A stretch of DNA of 64,000 nt from Acetatifactor muris (GTDB lineage Bacteria; Bacillota; Clostridia; Lachnospirales; Lachnospiraceae). Location of the stretch: positions 1-64,000 of the forward strand of contig JAMPHD010000011.1 in NCBI GenBank assembly GCA_023663635.1, given 5' to 3'. Under the pieces are notes generated by a model. That model was not told the origin of the DNA. It searched no databases and worked only from the letters and a program-made list of their open reading frames with translations. Position 1 is the stretch's first letter; each line of letters opens with the position of its first letter. The translations under genes were made by a program, and so were the position numbers. This document shows positions 9,238 to 17,134 of this stretch, one piece after another.

Positions 9238-10164
9238 ATGGGACTCTTTTTTAATAAAAATAAGAAGAAACAGGAAGAAAAGCCGGCGGACCAGGCGCAG
9301 CAGGCGGACGTGTCCACGATGGATCCGCTCGTGCGGCCGGGCGGAGTCTTCATGATGAAACTTTTGATGAAGGAACCCTGCGACATGCCCTCCGAGGAGC
9401 GGATGGGGGATGTTTTGACCAAATATATGGGTTATCTGGAGAGTGCGGGGAAACCGGATAAGGTCGCTGTCTTCGCGGCGATGGATTATATGGCGGAGTT
9501 TCAGGACGGTCAGGCGCCGGTGCAACTGATGATCGGAAAATGTGACACGTTCAAAGCGGATGAGATCGATGAGATGAAACGTCGCCAGATGTGGGACTGC
9601 AAGGAGGATCGGGACCGCATTTTGTCCGAGTGCGGATATCAGGTCACGGCCAATGACATGTTAGGAGGGGCGCTGCCTCCCAAGGTGCGGGCGGATATGC
9701 TCATGGACTGGCTGGATGCTCTGTTGGAGCTGTATCCCTCCTGTGAGGCGGTATATTTTCTCAATTCCGGCAAGCTGATCCGGGCGGAGGATATCCGGAA
9801 CAGAGAGGTGCAGGGGCTTGACAGATTCATCAAATTTGCCGTCAATGTGCGTTTTTATAATATTGAGGGCACGAAGGACTCCGTGGTGGACACGTTGGGT
9901 TTGAGCCTGCTCTATATTGAGGACCTTCAGTATCATTTCCATACCATGGACCCTAATTGGGTGGTCATGCATGCCTATAATGTGGCCTCTTATCTTCTGG
10001 AAAATGACGCGCCCATAAGGAGCGGAGATACCATAGACGGCATTGCGGAGGGCAGGATCGTGCAGGATATTCAGTGGAGATGTCACATAGAGGGCGCCAT
10101 GATCAAGCCGGAGCGCGCGGTGTTGGACGTACATATGGACGGGTACGCGGCGGGGAACAGATGA
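9238..10164 (+). CDS. DUF4261-like protein of unknown function
   Basis: A soluble 308-residue protein with a lysine-rich N-terminus followed by a Gln/Ala-rich linker, then a folded region. The pattern with AVYFLNSGKL and NVRFYNIEG, followed by DTLGLSLLYIEDLQYHF, suggests the DUF4261 family, which has no established biochemical role. I see no signal peptide, transmembrane segment or catalytic motif. The ATG at 9238 follows GGAGGAGAG. It has its own promoter; the small membrane ORF and acyltransferase gene follow on the same strand. Family assignment is by pattern memory and should be treated as moderate. Confidence 0.7.
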   Translation: MGLFFNKNKKKQEEKPADQAQQADVSTMDPLVRPGGVFMMKLLMKEPCDMPSEERMGDVLTKYMGYLESAGKPDKVAVFAAMDYMAEFQDGQAPVQLMIGKCDTFKADEIDEMKRRQMWDCKEDRDRILSECGYQVTANDMLGGALPPKVRADMLMDWLDALLELYPSCEAVYFLNSGKLIRAEDIRNREVQGLDRFIKFAVNVRFYNIEGTKDSVVDTLGLSLLYIEDLQYHFHTMDPNWVVMHAYNVASYLLENDAPIRSGDTIDGIAEGRIVQDIQWRCHIEGAMIKPERAVLDVHMDGYAAGNR

Positions 10165-10274
10165 CGGCGGCCGAATACGCGGCGGAGAAGATGAGGACGG
10201 TCGGGATAAGCGGCGGAAGGGAATAAAAGGATGAGAGCGACCGGTACGGCGTGTGAAAGGACGGATAGGGAGAT

Positions 10275-10370
10275 ATGTATGATTTCTTGAAAAATGCTTG
10301 TGAGATAGGGTCTTTGATCATAATCGTTTTGGGACTGATAGGCATGAGCCAAAGCAGAAAAGGAAAGTAG
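10275..10370 (+). CDS. small single-span membrane peptide (31 aa)
   Basis: A 31-codon reading frame: a short polar start, one hydrophobic segment (GSLIIIVLGLIGM) and a basic tail (SQSRKGK), the usual layout of a small bacterial membrane peptide. GGGAG at 10268-10272 lies only 2 nt before the ATG, so the ribosome-binding site is imperfect. It lies in the 245-bp gap between the DUF4261-like gene and the acyltransferase gene. No family is recognised; it could be a chance frame. Confidence 0.4.
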   Translation: MYDFLKNACEIGSLIIIVLGLIGMSQSRKGK

Positions 10371-10410
10371 TGACGGGCGTAAATCCGGCAGCAGGGAAGG
10401 GAGCAGAGTT

Positions 10411-11541
10411 TTGCGGATGGTGCAAAGATCGGAAGGCAGAAAAAAGAATCTGGAGGAATTGCGCTGTCTGGCTATGATGATGGTGGTGGTGCTGCATTTT
10501 CTGGGGAAAGGGGAACTTCTGGGGGATGTGACCGCCTCCGGAATGAGCGCCGCGGGCGTGGCCGCATGGATAGCGGAGGCATTCTGTATCGTTGCGGTGA
10601 ATGTGTATATGCTGATCAGCGGGTATTTCTTGTGCGAATCTTCCTTTAAGCTGAGCCGACTGCTCAAACTGTATCTGCAGATCTGGATGTATTCCGTGGG
10701 TGTAGGGATTGTGACGGGGTTGTTGTGGCCGGCATCGGTGGAGGCGGATATCCATTATTTCCTGAGTTTGTTGTGCCCGATATCCATGGGGCATTACTGG
10801 TTCATGACGGCGTATGTCTTTCTGTATCTGCTCTTGCCTTTGGTGGGAAAGGCCGTAAAAAAGATGACGCAGGGACAGTTAAAACTTGTTTTAACATTGT
10901 TGCTGTTTACGTTTTGCATACTGAAATCCATTCTGCCCTTCCGTCTGGAGGAGGACGGGATGGGATATGACGCGCTGTGGTATCTGTGCGTGTTTCTGGT
11001 GGCGGCCTATATCCGGAAATTCGGGATCAGTTTCCTGCAAAAGGCATGGCATTGCGCCCTCCTTTATATAGGAGGAGTTGCGGCGGTGTTGGCGGAATTG
11101 TTTCTGTTGCGGTATGTCTTCCTGCGCGCGGGGAGTTTCGGGTTGATCCTGAAGATCAGCTTTGAGTACAATCATGTGTGGGTGCTGTTGGCGTCGGTGG
11201 GATTGTTCGGATGGTTTCTGTGCGGAAAGGGCGAGGGATTCCTTGGGAAATGGGCGGAGAAAGCAGCCCCCTATGTGTTGGGGGTATATCTGCTCCACGA
11301 GAATCTGGGGATTCGCTATGAGTGGCCGGCGCTGTTTGGAGCCGGGCGGATTCAAAATGTGCCGCAGCTGTTGCTCGGAGTGGCAGCCGCGGTGCTATGC
11401 GCGTTTATAACGGGTGTTATTGTTGAACGGCTGCGCAGTCTGGCAGTGAATTTATTGGGCAAAGCGCTGTCCCGGTTCGGATGGTGGCGGAGCCTGTGCG
11501 GCCGGATCGCCCGGGTGGATGAGATGTTTGCGGAGAAGTGA
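10411..11541 (+). CDS. acyltransferase family 3 membrane protein
   Basis: Integral membrane O-acyltransferase of the acyltransferase-3 (OafA/WecH) family, about 376 residues with roughly ten transmembrane helices. The family signature is visible at the N-terminus: basic KKNLEELRCLAMMMVVVLHF, with the conserved Arg-x-x-A and His, then the ISGYFLC segment. Such proteins acetylate or succinylate cell-surface polysaccharides. The TTG at 10411 is 7 nt from AAGGGAG (10397-10403); the ATG at 10417 is the alternative. The next gene, a GT-C-like membrane protein, starts 29 bp downstream, so the pair may modify an envelope glycan. Confidence 0.82.
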   Translation: MRMVQRSEGRKKNLEELRCLAMMMVVVLHFLGKGELLGDVTASGMSAAGVAAWIAEAFCIVAVNVYMLISGYFLCESSFKLSRLLKLYLQIWMYSVGVGIVTGLLWPASVEADIHYFLSLLCPISMGHYWFMTAYVFLYLLLPLVGKAVKKMTQGQLKLVLTLLLFTFCILKSILPFRLEEDGMGYDALWYLCVFLVAAYIRKFGISFLQKAWHCALLYIGGVAAVLAELFLLRYVFLRAGSFGLILKISFEYNHVWVLLASVGLFGWFLCGKGEGFLGKWAEKAAPYVLGVYLLHENLGIRYEWPALFGAGRIQNVPQLLLGVAAAVLCAFITGVIVERLRSLAVNLLGKALSRFGWWRSLCGRIARVDEMFAEK

Positions 11542-11570
11542 CGGGATCGGGAGATAACGGTCGGAGGACT

Positions 11571-13442
11571 ATGGAGAAGAGAGAATCCGTAAAGAAAACA
11601 TGGTGGGAACCGCTGCTCGTGGTGTTCCTGTTCTGGTATCCCCTGCGCCATATCTATTGGGGAATTGACTGGTGGGATACGGGCTATAACTATGCCAATT
11701 TTACCTATATGGGATTGGAACATATGGATCCCATGTGGTTTTTTGCCACTTATCTGGCCAATGCAGTGGGCAAGGGTATGACCATGCTGCCCGGGGGTGG
11801 GACTTTGGCGGGCATGAATCTCTATACGGGGCTTGTGCCGGGAGTTCTGGCCGTCATGGGTTATCTGTTCTGCACGAGAAAGCTGAAGATTCCCGAGGTG
11901 ATCACTTTCGTGGGGGAGTTTGCGGCTCTGAGTCTGTGTTGGTGTCCCACGGCGGTTCTGTATAATTATCTGACTTATGTGTTCTTTCTGGCCTGTGTCA
12001 TCCTGTTGTATATCGGGCTGACGGAAAAACGCAGATGGTGTCTCGCGGCAGCGGGGGTCTGTCTGGGGCTCAATGTGTTGGTGCGCTTTTCCAATCTGCC
12101 GGAGGCCGCCATGATCCTGGCGGTGTGGGTATATGCCTTTATGGAAGGAGCCGGGCCGGACAAACGACTGCGGGCGGGTTTTGTCCGGGCCGCGGGCTAC
12201 ACGGGATGGTGCTTGGGCGGATATCTCGCGGCGTTGGCCGCGGGTCTTGGTCTGCTGCACATCCGCTATGGCTTGAGTGCTTATGTGAGCGGTGTGGCGC
12301 GGCTGTTTGCCATGACGGAGGTGGCCGCGGATTACAAGCCGACTTCCATGCTGTCGGGACTGGTGGAACCCTACTTGGAAAATCTGTACTGGGCGGCGCG
12401 CATCGGAGTGATCGCGGCAGTGGGTTTTGTGGGATATGTGGCGGTGAGGTATGCGGCGTCACTTTTGTTAAAAGGGGACCGCAAGCGGGCCGACCGCGTG
12501 GCGCAGATCTGTGTGAGCGTATTGGCGGTGCTCATGTTGGCATGGTTCTATGAGCGGGGATTTTGTTCGCTGGAGTTCAACACCTACGGGCCCATGAGAC
12601 GGCCGGGGGTGTTGTTTCTGATGCTCACCATGGGGATCGCGGTATTGCGGATCTTCAGCGCCCGCTGTCCTCTGCGGGAGAAACTGATCAGCGGTATGCT
12701 GATCCTCGTGATTTTGCTCACTGCTCTGGGCAGCAACAACAAGGAATTTCCCAGTCTGAACAATCTGTTCGTGGCGGCGCCGTACACTCTGTGGCAGTGC
12801 TGCAGATTTATCGGCAATGTGCATGATTGGGATTTCAAATGGGGCAGTTGGGTGAGCATTTTCCCGTTTAAGGCTCTGCTGATGGCGTTTCTGGCGATGT
12901 TTTTGGCCCAGATCGGACAGTTCGGCATGGGATTTGTATTTGCGGAAGGCACGGGAGTCAGCGAAATAACACATGTTATCGAAAATAATGACGTGCTTGC
13001 GGGCATCCGGATGAGCCCGGAGCGGGCGGAAGTGATGAGCGGGATCAGCGCCTATGTGGCGGAGCAGGATCTGGCAGGGCAGGAAGTGATCCTGTACGGC
13101 TCCATCCCCGCGTTGTCCTATTATCTGCAGATGCCTTCGGCCTTTAATCCGTGGAGCGATCTGCCCTCCTATCAATATGAAGTGATGGAGCGGGATCTGC
13201 GGGAGTTGGAGGAGGAGATCACGGAAGGAGGGGCAGTCTGCCCGGTGGTGATCCTGGAGAACAAGAGCAGACTGTATCTTCAGGGAGGGGTTGAACTGCT
13301 CTTGGAAAACGGCGTGTCTCAGATGGAGATCGACAAGATGTACACGGTCAAGTTGGATCTTCTTGCAGATTTTATGGAAAAATTCAATTATGATTTAACA
13401 TATGAGAACGGAAAATTTGCGCTGTATCAGACGGCAGAGTGA
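11571..13442 (+). CDS. polytopic membrane protein, GT-C glycosyltransferase-like
   Basis: A 623-residue protein with about 11-12 transmembrane segments and a C-terminal extracytoplasmic domain of roughly 150 residues. After the first membrane span there is a loop with IDWWDTGYNY, placed like the acidic catalytic motif of GT-C (lipid-phosphosugar-dependent) glycosyltransferases. I infer that class from topology only; no diagnostic family motif is certain. ATG 11571 follows GGAGG at 11563-11567, spaced only 3 nt; an upstream GTG at 11538 overlapping the previous stop is possible. The terminator at 13442-13473 ends the unit. Confidence 0.6.
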   Translation: MEKRESVKKTWWEPLLVVFLFWYPLRHIYWGIDWWDTGYNYANFTYMGLEHMDPMWFFATYLANAVGKGMTMLPGGGTLAGMNLYTGLVPGVLAVMGYLFCTRKLKIPEVITFVGEFAALSLCWCPTAVLYNYLTYVFFLACVILLYIGLTEKRRWCLAAAGVCLGLNVLVRFSNLPEAAMILAVWVYAFMEGAGPDKRLRAGFVRAAGYTGWCLGGYLAALAAGLGLLHIRYGLSAYVSGVARLFAMTEVAADYKPTSMLSGLVEPYLENLYWAARIGVIAAVGFVGYVAVRYAASLLLKGDRKRADRVAQICVSVLAVLMLAWFYERGFCSLEFNTYGPMRRPGVLFLMLTMGIAVLRIFSARCPLREKLISGMLILVILLTALGSNNKEFPSLNNLFVAAPYTLWQCCRFIGNVHDWDFKWGSWVSIFPFKALLMAFLAMFLAQIGQFGMGFVFAEGTGVSEITHVIENNDVLAGIRMSPERAEVMSGISAYVAEQDLAGQEVILYGSIPALSYYLQMPSAFNPWSDLPSYQYEVMERDLRELEEEITEGGAVCPVVILENKSRLYLQGGVELLLENGVSQMEIDKMYTVKLDLLADFMEKFNYDLTYENGKFALYQTAE

Positions 13443-13473
13443 AAAGGCCTTACAGAAGCTGTAGGCCTTTTTC
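13442..13473 (+). terminator. terminator overlapping the 3' end of asnA
   Basis: The stem pairs 13442-13455 with 13459-13471, with one bulged T and an AAG loop, and ends in Ts. It terminates the GT-C-like gene. The last codons of the convergent asnA (GLQLL) lie inside the hairpin, so one sequence serves as both code and terminator. Confidence 0.85.
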
Positions 13474-14460
13474 CTTTGCCTCCTCCATGACCCGGTCGGG
13501 CCACAGGGAGCATTGCACCTCGCCGATGTGGGCTTTGCGGAGGAAGAACATACAGATGCGGGACTGTCCGATGCCGCCGCCGATGGTCAGAGGCAGTTCC
13601 TCGTTGAGGATGGCCTGATGAAAAGGCAGTTTGGCTCTGTCGGTGCAGCCGGCTTTCTCCAACTGCTCCCGCATGGAGGTTTTGTCCACGCGGATTCCCA
13701 TGCTGGAGAGCTCCAACGCGATATCCAAAACGGGATAGTACACCACGATGTCCGCGTTCAATGCCCAATCGTCATAGTCTGGCGCGCGTCCGTCATGGGG
13801 TTTCCCATTGCTGAGCTTGTCACCGATCTGCATGACGCACACGGCGCCCTTGGCTTTGGCGATGTAGTATTCCCGCTCCTTGGGGGTATTGTCCGGGAAC
13901 ATTTCCTCGAGCTCCCCTGTTGTGACAAAGAAGATGTCATGGGGAAGGATCTCGTTTATGTAGTCAAAATGAATGGACATATATTTCTCAGTCTTGCGCA
14001 GCACCTGATACACAGTGCGGACGGTGGATTTCAGGGTCTCAATGTTGCGCTCCTCCCGGGAGATGATCTTCTCCCAATCCCATTGATCCACATAGATGGA
14101 GTGAATGTTGTCGGTCACTTCATCCCGGCGGATGGCGCTCATATCCGTGTAGAGCCCCTCGCCCACGGAAAAGCCGTATTTTTGCAGAGCGTAGCGTTTC
14201 CACTTGGCCAACGATTGCACGATCTCGCCCTCCGCGCCGGCCTGCTCACCGATATCAAAGGAGACGGGGCGCTCCACGCCGTTTAAATTGTCATTTAATC
14301 CCGAGGCGGGATCCACAAAAAGAGGCGCGGACACCCGCAGAAGATGCAGACGCTCCGCCAGAAGAGACTGAAAGAAATCTTTAACGGTTTTGATGGCAAT
14401 CTGCGTCTCATACAGATTGAGTTCGGACTTATAGCCCTTGGGAATCACTAATTTTGACAT
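13450..14460 (-). CDS. asnA: aspartate-ammonia ligase
   Basis: Ammonia-dependent asparagine synthetase AsnA, 336 residues (about 330 in E. coli), a cytosolic enzyme of class II aminoacyl-tRNA-synthetase fold that makes asparagine and AMP from aspartate, ammonia and ATP. Clear landmarks are VSAPLFVDPASGLNDNLNG near the N-terminus, DMSAIRRDE, YVDQWDWEK and the C-terminal GGGIGQSRICMFFL motif-3-like segment. The start follows AGGAGA at a spacing of 11 nt. It is divergent from the LexA-box radical SAM gene. I see no T-box leader in the 190-bp gap. Confidence 0.96.
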   Translation of the reverse strand: MSKLVIPKGYKSELNLYETQIAIKTVKDFFQSLLAERLHLLRVSAPLFVDPASGLNDNLNGVERPVSFDIGEQAGAEGEIVQSLAKWKRYALQKYGFSVGEGLYTDMSAIRRDEVTDNIHSIYVDQWDWEKIISREERNIETLKSTVRTVYQVLRKTEKYMSIHFDYINEILPHDIFFVTTGELEEMFPDNTPKEREYYIAKAKGAVCVMQIGDKLSNGKPHDGRAPDYDDWALNADIVVYYPVLDIALELSSMGIRVDKTSMREQLEKAGCTDRAKLPFHQAILNEELPLTIGGGIGQSRICMFFLRKAHIGEVQCSLWPDRVMEEAKEKGLQLL

Positions 14461-14575
14461 AAAAAACCTGCTCTCCTGCTATCCATATTATTCGGGCGGG
14501 GACGCAATACACTCACCCACCTATTATTTAACCGCTTTTTGAGGGATTTTGCAATAGTTTATTTCAAAAAGGTAC

Positions 14576-14604
14576 TTGCATAGTCCGAACATATGTGCTA
14601 TTCT
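14576..14604 (+). promoter_or_regulatory. LexA-controlled promoter of the radical SAM gene
   Basis: TTGCAT at 14576-14581, a 17-bp spacer and TATTCT at 14599-14604. A LexA-like box fills the spacer and a second begins 7 bp after the -10, so bound repressor would cover both the RNA polymerase site and the start point. Confidence 0.7.
14586..14598. promoter_or_regulatory. LexA (DinR) box 1
   Basis: CGAACATATGTGC matches the Gram-positive consensus CGAACRNRYGTTYC except at the third-last and last positions, 12 of 14 when the next base (T, 14599) is counted. It lies between the -35 and -10 hexamers. Confidence 0.65.
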
Positions 14605-14610
14605 GGAAAC

Positions 14611-14624
14611 AGAACAAATGTTCT
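14611..14624. promoter_or_regulatory. LexA (DinR) box 2
   Basis: AGAACAAATGTTCT contains the perfect core GAAC-N4-GTTC and deviates from the 14-mer consensus only at its two outer bases. It covers the predicted transcription start. Confidence 0.75.
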
Positions 14625-14650
14625 GAGATTCCGCAAGGCAGGTGGGCGCT

Positions 14651-16129
14651 ATGAACTATATGATGTCGGAACAGGATCTGTCTCTGACGGACAAACTGAG
14701 CATCCTGACGGATGCGGCCAAATATGATGTGGCATGTACTTCCAGCGGTGTGGAGCGAAGGGGTGGTGACAGGCCCTGGAGGGACGGCTCGGGAACCGGG
14801 CGCTCCGGTGGGGCGGAGCGGAGAGAAAACGCGGGATATGGTGGAGATATGGGGCGCACCGGAGGGGCGGAGAGGAGAGGCGGATCCGCTCGGAGCGATT
14901 TCATCGGGAACTGCGCCAAGTCAGGGATCTGTCACAGCTTTGCGGGGGACGGGCGCTGCATTTCTCTGTTGAAGATCCTGATGACCAATGAGTGCATCTA
15001 TGACTGTAAATATTGTCTGAACCGCCGTTCCAACGATGTGGCCAGAGCCACGTTTACCCCGGAGGAGATCTGTACCCTCACCATGGAGTTTTACAGGCGC
15101 AATTATATAGAAGGACTTTTTTTGAGCTCGGGCATCATCGGTAATCCGGATCTCACCATGGAACTGATCTGCCACACATTGGGACTGCTCAGAACCAAAT
15201 ACCGCTTTAACGGGTACATTCATGTGAAGGCCATTCCGGGGGCGGACGCCCGGCTGATTCAGAGGGCGGGTTTCCTGGCGGACAGGATGAGCGTCAATCT
15301 GGAACTGCCCACGGCGGAGGGACTCCGCAGTCTCGCGCCCAACAAACATCGCCGGAACATTCTGACCCCCATGCGACAGATTCAGAACGGGATCTCGCAG
15401 AATCAAAACGAGCTTGCAGTCTATCGCCATGCGCCGCGTTTCGTCACGGGCGGACAGTCCACCCAGATGATCATCGGGGCCACCCCGGAGACGGACTATC
15501 AGATCCTGAACGTGGCCGAGGGGCTGTATCGCAAATTTGAGTTAAAAAGGGTATTCTATTCCGCCTTTGTGAGGGTCAATGACGATAAGAGCCTGCCCGC
15601 TCTGCCGGGAGGGCCGCCGCTTTTGCGGGAACACAGATTGTATCAGGCGGACTGGTTGCTCAGGTTCTATGGATTTGAGGCGGGGGAGCTCTTGGATGAG
15701 CGCCGCCCGTTCTTCAATGTCATGTTGGATCCCAAGGAGGATTGGGCCGTGCGCCATCTGGAAGAATTTCCCGTAGAGATCAACCGCGCGCCCTATGAGC
15801 GGCTTTTGCGAATCCCCGGGGTGGGAGTCAACAGCGCGCGCAGGATCGTGGCGGCCAGACGCAGCAACAATCTGTCTTTTGCCGATCTGAAGAAGATCGG
15901 AGTGGTGCTGAAACGGGCAGTTTATTTTATCACCTGCAACGGGCGGATGATGTATCCCACGAAACTGGAGGAGGACTATATCGTCCGCAATCTCACCGTG
16001 GACAAGGAGCGCATCCGTTTTGGCAGCGATGGCATGACCTATCGACAGATGTCCCTGTTTGACGATGGGATGTTCGGGCGGGATGTGACGCCGCAGGAAT
16101 CCCTACAGGTGGCGGTGGGGCAGCTGTAG
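14651..16129 (+). CDS. putative DNA modification/repair radical SAM protein (TIGR03916-like)
   Basis: Radical SAM protein of 492 residues. The cluster motif is Cys115-x3-Cys119-x2-Cys122 (ECIYDCKYC), preceded by the family-typical GICHSFAGDGRCISLLK. A C-terminal helix-hairpin-helix (RIPGVGVNSARRIVAAR) suggests DNA contact. Together with the DUF4130-like partner downstream, this is the pair annotated as linked to uracil-DNA-glycosylase-like families (TIGR03916/TIGR03915); its reaction is not known. Residues about 35-80 are an unusual Gly/Arg/Ser/Glu-rich low-complexity insertion. ATG 14651 is 5 nt from AGGTGG (14640-14645); GTG 14642 is less likely. Two LexA boxes in the promoter indicate SOS induction. 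Confidence 0.88.
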   Translation: MNYMMSEQDLSLTDKLSILTDAAKYDVACTSSGVERRGGDRPWRDGSGTGRSGGAERRENAGYGGDMGRTGGAERRGGSARSDFIGNCAKSGICHSFAGDGRCISLLKILMTNECIYDCKYCLNRRSNDVARATFTPEEICTLTMEFYRRNYIEGLFLSSGIIGNPDLTMELICHTLGLLRTKYRFNGYIHVKAIPGADARLIQRAGFLADRMSVNLELPTAEGLRSLAPNKHRRNILTPMRQIQNGISQNQNELAVYRHAPRFVTGGQSTQMIIGATPETDYQILNVAEGLYRKFELKRVFYSAFVRVNDDKSLPALPGGPPLLREHRLYQADWLLRFYGFEAGELLDERRPFFNVMLDPKEDWAVRHLEEFPVEINRAPYERLLRIPGVGVNSARRIVAARRSNNLSFADLKKIGVVLKRAVYFITCNGRMMYPTKLEEDYIVRNLTVDKERIRFGSDGMTYRQMSLFDDGMFGRDVTPQESLQVAVGQL

Positions 16130-16215
16130 GAATGCCGGAACCCGGAATATGGGGTTGATATGCCATATGACGCCCGGCACAACGGCGCGATGCCCCACAC
16201 GGATGCGGAGGAATT

Positions 16216-16980
16216 ATGTTTCTTTACAGATGTGAAGACAATTTGGAGAGTATTTTTACCGCAATCTATCGGGTGTATGAGGAGAGGCGGGACAGGAGCG
16301 ATGTGCGCCTTGCCTTGGAGGATGAGGCATGGCTTTTCTCCACGGTGATACCGGTGGTGCCGGATCCGGAGCGCTGCGATAAGGTCATCCGCACCCTGCG
16401 GAGGCGTTTCGGGGAGAAAGATTATGAATCCGTCTGTCTGGCGCTTGCCTCGCCTGATCCCGAGAAGGCTCAGGCCGTCTATGGGACCGTGACCGCGGGA
16501 CTGGACGGCGGATGCGGGTGGGGGAGGCTCTTTGACAATCTGGCGAATGATGATGTGAACAGAGCCTTTCATCTGGCAGTCAATGCCCGACGGGAAAACG
16601 ACCATCTGCGCGGTTTTACCCGTTTCAGTGAGTTGGAGAATGGCATACTCTACGGCGAGATCCGCCCTAAGAATGATCTGATTCCTTTTCTTATGGCGCA
16701 TTTTGCCGACCGGTTCGCGGGGGAAAATTTTGTCCTGCGGGATGCGGGGCGAGGTCTCTTCGGAGTGCATCCCGCCGGTGAGGAATGGTATCTGCTGCGG
16801 GGAGCGCATCTTATGTGGGAGGAACCCTGCTTTTCTGCCTCTGAGGAGAAGTACCAAAACCTGTTCCGGCAATTTTGCCAAAGCATCACTATTGATGCAA
16901 GGAGGAATGCGGGATTGCAGCAAAATATGCTGCCCTTGCGATTTAGGGAGTTTATGACGGAATTTAAGGCGGAGGGCTGA
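16216..16980 (+). CDS. TIGR03915/DUF4130 family putative DNA metabolism protein
   Basis: A 254-residue protein starting MFLYRCEDNLESIFTAIYRVYE, typical of the TIGR03915 family. The second half carries the DUF4130 pattern (FTRFSELENGILYGEIRPKND, then HFADRF and PLRFREFMTEF). It is always thought to work with the neighbouring radical SAM protein; no catalytic residues are established. The ribosome-binding site is GAGGA just upstream. It is 86 bp after the radical SAM gene with no terminator between, so it is likely under the same LexA-type control. Unlike some homologues it has no fused uracil-DNA-glycosylase domain. Confidence 0.85.
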   Translation: MFLYRCEDNLESIFTAIYRVYEERRDRSDVRLALEDEAWLFSTVIPVVPDPERCDKVIRTLRRRFGEKDYESVCLALASPDPEKAQAVYGTVTAGLDGGCGWGRLFDNLANDDVNRAFHLAVNARRENDHLRGFTRFSELENGILYGEIRPKNDLIPFLMAHFADRFAGENFVLRDAGRGLFGVHPAGEEWYLLRGAHLMWEEPCFSASEEKYQNLFRQFCQSITIDARRNAGLQQNMLPLRFREFMTEFKAEG

Positions 16981-17031
16981 GGGAGGTTTCGCGATTCTCC
17001 GGCAGCATTTTGAATTTAGGGAGGATAGGAT

Positions 17032-17060
17032 TTGACGCATTTCTTCTAATAGAGTAGTAT
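17032..17060 (+). promoter_or_regulatory. promoter of the helicase gene
   Basis: TTGACG at 17032-17037, a 17-bp spacer and TAGTAT at 17055-17060. No good LexA box is seen here, so the helicase may be read from this site independently of the SOS promoter upstream. Confidence 0.5.
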
Positions 17061-17134
17061 GGATTCAGAGCAGTGTGAACATGGGACAGCATGATCTGAA
17101 TTGAGGATATTATATATAGGAAGAAACGGCGGTA

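Noticed and set aside
14461-14575. T-box or riboswitch leader for asnA
   Set aside because: No T-box sequence, specifier arm or terminator/antiterminator pair can be seen.
14656-14919. Minus-strand frame opposite the low-complexity part of the radical SAM gene
   Set aside because: Arises from the GC-rich repeats; no ribosome-binding site.
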